Part shown: one piece after another, positions 1 to 6,189 of the stretch | Numbering within the stretch: the stretch's first letter is position 1 | How the letters are laid out: every line of letters begins with the position of its first letter | DNA from: DATLOJ01 sp035536315 | Lineage (GTDB): Bacteria > Actinomycetota > CADDZG01 > JAHWKV01 | NCBI GenBank assembly: GCA_035536315.1 | Contig: DATLOJ010000136.1 | Span: forward strand, 1 to 13,350 | Length of the DNA: 13,350 bases | Reading direction: 5' to 3' | Translations under genes and position numbers: made by a program | The notes under the pieces: generated by a model | What the model was told of the DNA's origin: nothing | The model's input: the letters and a program-made list of their open reading frames with translations, nothing else | Database searches by the model: none

Positions 1-344
1 TGCAGCAGGGACACGAAGTTCCACTGCGCTATTGAAAGGGTCCTGACGGCTGTGTCGGCCTGCACGGTTGCGGCCCTCGGCCCCCTGTCGATAAGCGACA
101 TCTCGCCGAAGAAGTCGCCGGGGCCCAGCGTCTTCTTGGCCTTGCCCCCGACTATGACCTTGGCCCTGCCTTCGAGGATCACGTAGAAGCGCCCGCCGGT
201 CGATCCCTGTCTAACAATTTCCTTTCCTGCGGGGAAACGTTCCTCTTGAGACTGGCCGTGCACTACTTTCAGATGTCTGGCTGAAAGGCCCTGGAACAGA
301 GGAACCTTCTTCAGGACTTCGATTTCTCTTTTCGCACCGGCCAT
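1..344 (-). CDS. Cyclic-nucleotide-binding domain protein (3' part outside window)
   Basis: The reading frame starts at the ATG complementary to 344-342 and stays open to the window edge, giving 114 residues without a stop. It begins MAGAKREIEVLKKVPLFQGL, the usual lead-in of a cNMP-binding (Crp/PKA-type) beta-barrel. The phosphate-binding cassette is at about residues 79-94 (FGEMSLIDRGPRAATV), with the conserved Glu81 and Arg90 that hold the ribose and phosphate of cAMP or cGMP in this family. The Glu-Arg spacing of nine matches PKA-type cassettes rather than E. coli CRP. A strong ribosome binding site (AAAGGAG, 7 bases upstream on the minus strand) supports the start. The missing C-terminus would decide between a stand-alone sensor of about 150 residues, a Crp/Fnr regulator with a helix-turn-helix, or a larger fusion. 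It is divergent from the trehalose operon, so a regulatory link is possible but is inference. Confidence 0.88.
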   Translation of the reverse strand, partial: MAGAKREIEVLKKVPLFQGLSARHLKVVHGQSQEERFPAGKEIVRQGSTGGRFYVILEGRAKVIVGGKAKKTLGPGDFFGEMSLIDRGPRAATVQADTAVRTLSIAQWNFVSLL

Positions 345-386
345 TCGGATCTCCTTTTTGAGGACTAAGGGCGACTCGTTCGGCGG

Positions 387-415
387 ATTCTATGCCGTGA
401 GTCTCGCCGAGTGAC
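387..415 (-). promoter_or_regulatory. Possible promoter of the cyclic-nucleotide-binding gene
   Basis: On the minus strand, TAGAAT (complement of 387-392) matches the sigma-70 -10 consensus at five of six bases. It lies about 43 bases upstream of the start codon. At a 17-base spacing the -35 position (410-415) reads GTCACT, only a weak match (3/6). If real, the -35 element lies inside the inverted repeat at 406-423, a natural position for repressor control. Prediction by eye only. Confidence 0.3.
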
Positions 416-423
416 CACTCGGC
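406..423. promoter_or_regulatory. Perfect 8-2-8 inverted repeat, candidate operator
   Basis: GCCGAGTG-AC-CACTCGGC is a perfect inverted repeat with 8-base arms and a 2-base centre, in the spacer between the divergent cyclic-nucleotide-binding gene and otsA. It ends 27 bases before the otsA GTG. No T-run follows it on either strand, so it is not an intrinsic terminator. It does not fit the Crp/GlxR pattern TGTGA-N6-TCACA. A dimeric regulator site is the simplest reading; a 5'-UTR hairpin is the alternative. Confidence 0.45.
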
Positions 424-450
424 CCCTAAAAGCATGGCCCGGCCCGATCA

Positions 451-1932
451 GTGGTAGACCAAAGCTCACAAATGCGACCAAAACCCGACTCTCCTGGACG
501 TCCCCGTGGCCTGGTTGTGTACTCCAACCGCCTTCCCGTGACCAGGGGCCGGGATGGATGGCGCCGGGCAGACGGAGGCCTCGTTACCGCCTTGCTCCCG
601 GCTCTCAGCAACGACGGAGGTGCCTGGGTTGGATGGGACGGCGGGCATCAGGGAACCCCAACCAGAATCGACCAACTCGAAATGGACCTGGTTCCCGTCC
701 ACCTGTCTCGCAAGCACGCTCACGACTTCTACTTCGGATTCGCCAACAGAACGCTTTGGCCGCTTCTCCACGAGATCGTCGAGCAGCCCGTTTTCGACCG
801 GGCCTGGTGGACTACATACCAAGAGGTGACCGACGTGTTTGCGAGCGTGGGTCCCATCGAAGGAGACAACCCTCCGATGGTCTGGGTCAACGATTACCAC
901 CTGATGGCCCTGCCGGCGGCGCTGCGAAAAAGACACGAGAACCTGCCGATCGGTTTCTTTCTTCACACCCCATTTCCGGCCCCCGATGTCTTCGCAAGGC
1001 TTCCGTGGAGGACCGAGCTTCTCGAGGGAGTCCTGGGAGCGGACCTCATCGGCTTTCAGACCGAGATAGACCGAAACAACTTCCTGATCAGCTGTGCCCG
1101 GTACGTCCCCAAGGTGAGGTACCGAAGCGGCAAGGCATTCCTGCCCGGAGGCCGCATCGCGCTGGCCAAGCCGTATCCGATCTCGATAGATGCGAAGGGA
1201 TATGCGGTGGCCGCCATCGACCCGGGAGTGCAGCGAGAGCTCAACCGCCTAAGGAACCAGTTCGAAAACCGAAGAGTCATTTTGGGCGTCGACCGCCTCG
1301 ACTACACGAAGGGAATCCTGGAAAGGTTGAGAGCCGTCGAGGCCCTGATGGACAGGAACCCGAAGCTGGCCCGCGAGCTCGTGTTTGTCCAAATAGCCGT
1401 TCCCTCGCGTGACGACATCAAGGAGTACAGAGATCTGCGGACTGCCGTCGAGCAGGAAGTCGGAAGGATCAACGGACGCTTCACGGAGCCCGGCCACCAT
1501 GTGCCCGTCCTATATATGTACCGATCTGTGTCGGCTCAGAGGATGCTGGCGTATTACCGCTTGGCGGACGTTGCCCTTGTAACTCCCCTTCGAGACGGGA
1601 TGAACCTTGTTGCAAAAGAGTTCGTTGTTGCCCAGGCCGCCGGCGGTGGATCGGGCGTGCTGATTTTGAGCGAGTTTGCGGGAGCGGCGAAGGAGCTGAC
1701 CGCCGCCGTCACGTGCAACCCATATGACGTCGACGGTGTTGCAGAGCAGATCGAGTTCGCCTTGAACCTTCCCGAGAAAGACCGGGTCAAAAGGCTGGGC
1801 GAACTTGCACGCGTGGTCCACGATCACGACGTTCACAGATGGTGCTCGGAGTTTCTAACCGACCTCTCCGACCACACGATGGGGCGGTTCGAGTCCCGAA
1901 GGTCCAAGGTTGGCCCCCAGGCCCGCGGGTAG
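451..1932 (+). CDS. otsA: Alpha,alpha-trehalose-phosphate synthase (GT20)
   Basis: Transfers glucose from UDP- or ADP-glucose to glucose-6-phosphate, giving trehalose-6-phosphate in the cytoplasm. The 493 residues carry the GT20 landmarks in order: SNRLPV (25-30), GWDGG (61-65), VWVNDYHLMALP (144-155), HTPFPAPDVF (172-181), GADLIGFQT (196-204), VDRLDYTKG (280-288) and LRDGMNLVAKE (380-390). Arg282 and Lys287 correspond to the nucleotide-sugar phosphate-binding pair (Arg262/Lys267 in E. coli). The protein is single-domain: there is no fused HAD phosphatase, and no otsB lies in the window. The start is uncertain. GTG 451 is the first start after an in-frame stop at 427; ATG 472 is an in-frame alternative, and neither has a good ribosome binding site. 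It is the first gene of the five-gene run, with glgB 9 bp downstream in the same frame. Donor preference cannot be read from the sequence. Confidence 0.96.
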   Translation: MVDQSSQMRPKPDSPGRPRGLVVYSNRLPVTRGRDGWRRADGGLVTALLPALSNDGGAWVGWDGGHQGTPTRIDQLEMDLVPVHLSRKHAHDFYFGFANRTLWPLLHEIVEQPVFDRAWWTTYQEVTDVFASVGPIEGDNPPMVWVNDYHLMALPAALRKRHENLPIGFFLHTPFPAPDVFARLPWRTELLEGVLGADLIGFQTEIDRNNFLISCARYVPKVRYRSGKAFLPGGRIALAKPYPISIDAKGYAVAAIDPGVQRELNRLRNQFENRRVILGVDRLDYTKGILERLRAVEALMDRNPKLARELVFVQIAVPSRDDIKEYRDLRTAVEQEVGRINGRFTEPGHHVPVLYMYRSVSAQRMLAYYRLADVALVTPLRDGMNLVAKEFVVAQAAGGGSGVLILSEFAGAAKELTAAVTCNPYDVDGVAEQIEFALNLPEKDRVKRLGELARVVHDHDVHRWCSEFLTDLSDHTMGRFESRRSKVGPQARG

Positions 1933-1935
1933 GGT

Positions 1936-1940
1936 GGAGG
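1936..1940 (+). promoter_or_regulatory. Ribosome binding site unusually close to the glgB start
   Basis: GGAGG lies between the otsA stop (TAG 1930-1932) and the glgB GTG at 1942, leaving only one base of spacing where 5-9 is normal. No other in-frame ATG, GTG or TTG exists between the otsA stop and the conserved region of GlgB, so the GTG is favoured by elimination. Translation may depend on ribosomes finishing otsA. Confidence 0.5.
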
Positions 1941-1941
1941 C

Positions 1942-4005
1942 GTGGCGCGCACAGACAAAGCCAGCCCTCCGAAGGATCCCGAGGAAAGCCAGGCTGTAAA
2001 AACCAAAACTGAAACCAAGAAGACTCCCGAGTCTCCGCTGGTCGGCGACCTCGATATCCACCTTTTCAGCGAGGGGCGTCACGAGTCCCTGTGGAAGCAC
2101 CTCGGGGCCCATCCGATCGAGTACCAGGGGGAAAAGGGGACCTGGTTCAGCGTCTGGGCCCCCAACGCGAGGGCGATCAGCGTTATCGGCGAGTTCAACG
2201 GCTGGGATCCGGCCGAGAACCCGATGACCCACTACGGCTCGCCAAAGATCTGGGAAACGTTCGTGCCCGGCGCCAGGGAGGGCCAGCGCTACAAGTTCGA
2301 GATAGTCAGGGTCGACGGCCTCAAGGTTTACAAGATCGATCCGTTCGCGATCGCTACCGAGATGCCGCCCGAAACGGTGGGCAGGATCTATCAGTCGCGT
2401 TACAAATGGGATGACTCCAAGTGGATGGATGTGCGCAACCGCAGCGACCCCCACGACGCGCGCATCTCAATCTACGAATGCCACCTTGGCTCATGGCGAC
2501 GGAAGGCGGAGGACGGCAGCTCCCTCAGTTATCGCGAGGTGGCAGAGCCTCTGGCCGATTACGTCTCGGAGATGGGGTTCACCCATGTGGAGTTCCTGCC
2601 ACTTGCGGAGCATCCGTTCGGTGGCTCATGGGGCTACCAGGTCTCGGCTTATTACGCGCCGACCGCACGGTTCGGAGAGCCCGACGACCTGCGCTATTTG
2701 ATCGACACACTTCACCAAAGGGGGATTGGCGTGATCCTCGACTGGGTCCCCGCCCACTTTCCCGGAGACGAGTTTGCGCTATCGCGTTTCGACGGAACCG
2801 CGCTCTACGAGCACCTCGATCCTCGGCAAGGGGTTCATCCCGACTGGGACACACTGGTGTTCAACCTTGGCCGCGCTGAAGTACGCAACTTCCTCATGGC
2901 CAACGCTCTGTATTGGCTGGAGGAGTTCCATGTCGACGGGCTGCGAGTGGATGCAGTGGCTTCCATGCTCTATCTCGACTACTCCCGCAAAGCCGGACAG
3001 TGGATCCCCAACAAGTATGGGGGCCGGGAGAACCTCGAGGCCATCGACTTCCTCAAAGAGGTGAACACAGTTGTGTACGGGAATCACCCGGGAGTCATGA
3101 TGATTGCGGAAGAGTCCACCGCGTGGCCGAGTGTGTCCCGCCCCACTCACCTCGGGGGCCTCGGGTTCGGATTCAAGTGGAGCATGGGATGGATGAACGA
3201 CACCCTCTCTTACTTTTCAACCTCAACCATTCACCGCAAGTACCATCACCAGAAGCTGACCTTCGGATTGATGTACGCATGGAGCGAGAGCTTCGTTCTT
3301 CCGGTTAGCCATGACGAGGTCGTTCACGGCAAGGGGTCGCTCCTGCGGAAGATGCCGGGAGACCCGTGGAAGCAGTTTGCGAACCTGAGAGCGTTGTTCG
3401 CCTGGATGTGGGCCCATCCCGGAAAGCAGCTCATCTTCATGGGTGGCGAGTTCGGGCAGGAGTGGGAGTGGGACCACGATGCCGAGCTCTCGTGGCCATT
3501 GCTCGAGGACGACTCACACCGCGGGGTAAGAGATCTCGTGGCCGCATTGAACCGTGTTCAGCAGGAGAACCCCGCCTTTTGGGAGCTCGACACAGAGCCT
3601 CGCGGTTTTCACTGGATAGATGCCAACGACTCAGAAGGCAACGTGCTGACGTTTCTGCGGTTCGGAAAAGAGGGAACGCCCCCCGTAGCTTGTCTGGCAA
3701 ACTTTTCGCCTGTGCCACGGCCCAGCTATCGCATAGGTCTTCCTATGGCGGGAAAGTGGGAGGAGATCCTGAACACGGATGCAACCTGGTACGGCGGAAG
3801 TGGTGTTTCACCGGGGGAAGTGATCGGACAAGGCCCTCCCGGCTGGCATGGCCTGGACTTCACGGCCGAGCTCACACTTCCTCCGCTGAGTGTCGTGTGG
3901 CTGCGGGGGCCTGTATCTGCCTCGGAGCCGCAGAAGGCCTCATTGCTGGAGGAGATGGATTCGGGCAGACCCGTTTCCCAAAAATCAACAGGTCCGGCAG
4001 CATAA
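1942..4005 (+). CDS. glgB: 1,4-alpha-glucan branching enzyme, short (group 2-like) form
   Basis: Cuts alpha-1,4 chains and rejoins them through alpha-1,6 bonds, branching glycogen. The 687 residues comprise a lysine/proline-rich leader (1-33, not conserved), a CBM48 beta-sandwich (about 60-150, with GTWFSVWAPNA), a GH13 barrel (about 170-560) and a C-terminal beta domain ending near residue 655, then a 32-residue tail. Conserved GH13 regions are intact: DWVPAH (Asp267, His272), GLRVDAVASM (nucleophile Asp337), IAEEST (acid/base Glu390) and PVSHDEVVHGK (His457, Asp458). The LGAH motif is at residue 54, against about 120 in E. coli, so the extra N1 domain of long branching enzymes is missing. 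It starts with GTG nine bases after otsA and is followed by glgX after 72 bases. Its place among trehalose-forming genes suggests it supplies or remodels the glucan they consume. Confidence 0.96.
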   Translation: MARTDKASPPKDPEESQAVKTKTETKKTPESPLVGDLDIHLFSEGRHESLWKHLGAHPIEYQGEKGTWFSVWAPNARAISVIGEFNGWDPAENPMTHYGSPKIWETFVPGAREGQRYKFEIVRVDGLKVYKIDPFAIATEMPPETVGRIYQSRYKWDDSKWMDVRNRSDPHDARISIYECHLGSWRRKAEDGSSLSYREVAEPLADYVSEMGFTHVEFLPLAEHPFGGSWGYQVSAYYAPTARFGEPDDLRYLIDTLHQRGIGVILDWVPAHFPGDEFALSRFDGTALYEHLDPRQGVHPDWDTLVFNLGRAEVRNFLMANALYWLEEFHVDGLRVDAVASMLYLDYSRKAGQWIPNKYGGRENLEAIDFLKEVNTVVYGNHPGVMMIAEESTAWPSVSRPTHLGGLGFGFKWSMGWMNDTLSYFSTSTIHRKYHHQKLTFGLMYAWSESFVLPVSHDEVVHGKGSLLRKMPGDPWKQFANLRALFAWMWAHPGKQLIFMGGEFGQEWEWDHDAELSWPLLEDDSHRGVRDLVAALNRVQQENPAFWELDTEPRGFHWIDANDSEGNVLTFLRFGKEGTPPVACLANFSPVPRPSYRIGLPMAGKWEEILNTDATWYGGSGVSPGEVIGQGPPGWHGLDFTAELTLPPLSVVWLRGPVSASEPQKASLLEEMDSGRPVSQKSTGPAA

Positions 4006-4077
4006 GCAGATGACAGCCCCCTCGAGGTCAAGGTTGGCACAACCGCGTTCGAGCGGCCCCGTCCGGTTCCCGGCGAG

Positions 4078-6189
4078 ATGAAGATTTGGCCGGGTCAGCC
4101 GTACCCACTAGGGGCGACGTATGACGGCGCTGGTACTAACTTCTCTGTCTTCTCAGAAGTAGCCGAACACGTCGAGCTATGTCTGTTCGATGCAGACGGA
4201 ACGGAAGAGAAGCTGGAGCTTTCGGAGGTCACGGCATTTTGCTGGCACGGCTACGTCCCCGGAGTTGGCCCGGGCCAGCGATATGGATTTCGGGTACACG
4301 GCCCGAACGATCCTGCGGCAGGACATCGGTGCAACCCGTCCAAGCTCTTGATCGACCCGTACGCCAAGGCTGTGGAGGGTGACGTCACGTGGGACGAGGC
4401 CGTCTTTCCGTATCACTTCGACGATCCGGAAGGTGGCCCGAACAATCTGGACAGCGCACCGTTCGTGCCGCGCTCGGTCGTGGTCAACCCCTGGTTCGAC
4501 TGGGGGAACGACAGGCCCCCCTCTACTCCATGGCATGAAACCGTCGTTTACGAAGCACACGTTCGGGGCCTGACGAAACTGCACCCGGGAGTTGATCCCG
4601 ATATCCGCGGCACCTATGCGGGACTGGCTCACCCGGAGGCCATCAAGCATCTTGTCGAACTCGGTGTCACCGCAGTAGAGCTCCTGCCCGTTCACCAGGT
4701 AGTGCACGAACACGATCTCGCGAAGCGGGGGCTCTCTAACTATTGGGGTTACAACTCGATCGGGTTTCTGGCGCCTCACAACGCCTACTCGAGCTCCGGG
4801 CAACTTGGGGAGCAAGTGCTCGAGTTCAAGCAAATGGTGAAAGCGCTTCATGCAGAGGGGATCGAGGTCATCCTGGACGTCGTCTACAACCACACCGCGG
4901 AGGGCAACCACCTCGGCCCGATTCTTTCTCTCAAGGGCATGGACAACGCGGCGTTTTACCGGCTGTCCGCCGAAGACCGTTCCACTTACATCGATTACAC
5001 GGGGACCGGAAACAGCCTGAACATGCGGCACCCTCACGTCCTCCAGCTGATCATGGACAGCCTGCGCTACTGGATTGTCGAAATGCACGTCGATGGTTTC
5101 CGATTCGACCTGGCCGCAACCCTTGCGAGGGAACTGCACGACGTGGATCGACTGTCTGCGTTCTTCGACCTCATCCAGCAGGACCCAATAGTGCGCGGAG
5201 CCAAACTGATAGCAGAGCCCTGGGACGTCGGTGAAGGCGGTTATCAGGTCGGCAACTTTCCGCCCCTGTGGTCCGAATGGAACGGGAAGTATCGCGACAC
5301 AGTCAGGGACTTTTGGAGGGGCGAGGAAGCAACCCTGGCGGAGTTTGGGTACCGGCTTACCGGAAGCTCCGACCTGTATGAATCAACCGGACGGAGCCCT
5401 TACGCGAGCATCAACTTCGTAACGGCTCACGACGGATTCACACTCAATGACCTGGTCTCGTACAACGAGAAACACAACGAGGCCAACGGCGAGGACAACC
5501 ACGGCGGCGATGACCACAACCGTTCATGGAACTGCGGGGTGGAGGGTCCCACGGACGACCAGGAGGTTCTGGCCCTTCGCGAACGGCAAAAGAGGAACCT
5601 TCTGACAACAATGTTCTTGTCCCAAGGCGTTCCAATGATTGTTTCTGGAGATGAGCTCGGCAGGACCCAGTCGGGCAACAACAACGCGTTCTGCCAGGAC
5701 AACGAGATTTCTTGGGTCTCGTGGGAGGTTTCCGAACGAGATCAGGCACTGCATGAGTTTGCCAAGGGGTTGACCTCATTTCGCAAAAGCCATCCCGTGT
5801 TCAAACGGAGAAGGTGGTTCCAGGGAAGGCCGATTCGAGGAAGCGATGTGAGCGACATCGCCTGGCTGACTCCCGAAGGCGAGGAGATGTCCGAAGAGGA
5901 TTGGAGCAAGGGATACGCGAAGTCCATATCCGTTTTTGTCAACGGCCAGGCCATGCGGGACCCGGATTCGCGTGGTGACATACCAACCGACGACAGCTTT
6001 CTGATTCTTTTCAACGGCCACTCCGAAAGGATGGAGTTTCAGCTGCCGGGGGACATTTTTGGCGCAGCGTGGACATTGGAGTTTGCAACGTGGCAGGACG
6101 TGTTCGAGCCCGACGAGGAGCCCATGGAGGCCACGAGCCGCATCGAGCTCGAGTCCCGATCGATCGCGGTGCTGCGCCGTGCCGAGTGA
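4078..6189 (+). CDS. glgX: Glycogen debranching enzyme GlgX/TreX (GH13_11-type)
   Basis: Hydrolyses alpha-1,6 branches of glycogen to release linear maltooligosaccharides, the substrate of TreY; in trehalose clusters it is called TreX. The 703 residues start MKIWPGQPYPLGATYDGAGT, the typical opening of actinobacterial members, which supports ATG 4078 despite a poor ribosome binding site (GGCGAG directly before it). Order: CBM48-like domain (about 5-110), GH13 barrel, C-terminal beta domain. Conserved regions: DVVYNH (Asp267, His272), HVDGFRFDLAA (nucleophile Asp344), IAEPWDVG (acid/base Glu380) and TAHDGFTLNDL (His451, Asp452). The isoamylase/GlgX-type stretch NEKHNEANGEDN follows (463-474). 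It is separated from glgB by 72 bases and its last 11 bases overlap the treY start. Isoamylase is the only close alternative; context favours TreX. Confidence 0.95.
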   Translation: MKIWPGQPYPLGATYDGAGTNFSVFSEVAEHVELCLFDADGTEEKLELSEVTAFCWHGYVPGVGPGQRYGFRVHGPNDPAAGHRCNPSKLLIDPYAKAVEGDVTWDEAVFPYHFDDPEGGPNNLDSAPFVPRSVVVNPWFDWGNDRPPSTPWHETVVYEAHVRGLTKLHPGVDPDIRGTYAGLAHPEAIKHLVELGVTAVELLPVHQVVHEHDLAKRGLSNYWGYNSIGFLAPHNAYSSSGQLGEQVLEFKQMVKALHAEGIEVILDVVYNHTAEGNHLGPILSLKGMDNAAFYRLSAEDRSTYIDYTGTGNSLNMRHPHVLQLIMDSLRYWIVEMHVDGFRFDLAATLARELHDVDRLSAFFDLIQQDPIVRGAKLIAEPWDVGEGGYQVGNFPPLWSEWNGKYRDTVRDFWRGEEATLAEFGYRLTGSSDLYESTGRSPYASINFVTAHDGFTLNDLVSYNEKHNEANGEDNHGGDDHNRSWNCGVEGPTDDQEVLALRERQKRNLLTTMFLSQGVPMIVSGDELGRTQSGNNNAFCQDNEISWVSWEVSERDQALHEFAKGLTSFRKSHPVFKRRRWFQGRPIRGSDVSDIAWLTPEGEEMSEEDWSKGYAKSISVFVNGQAMRDPDSRGDIPTDDSFLILFNGHSERMEFQLPGDIFGAAWTLEFATWQDVFEPDEEPMEATSRIELESRSIAVLRRAE

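Noticed and set aside
406..423. Crp/GlxR-type cAMP box
   Set aside because: The repeat has a 2-base centre and GAGTG/CACTC arms, not TGTGA-N6-TCACA, so it is kept only as an operator candidate of unknown type.
411..1412. 333-residue plus-strand frame over otsA
   Set aside because: Arg/Pro/Ser-rich with no domain; it is an out-of-frame shadow of otsA, whose GT20 motifs cover the same bases.
1855..2454. 199-residue minus-strand frame across the otsA-glgB junction
   Set aside because: Antisense to conserved coding sequence at both ends, no ribosome binding site and no family resemblance.
4177..5139. 320-residue open frame on the minus strand inside glgX
   Set aside because: It is fully antisense to a strongly conserved enzyme, has no recognisable domain, and long mirror frames are common opposite GC-rich genes.
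6059..6178. N-terminal extension of treY by 40 codons into glgX
   Set aside because: The extension is low-complexity (SSSSPDRS and similar) and encodes the glgX C-terminus in another frame; TreY homology starts right after GTG 6179.
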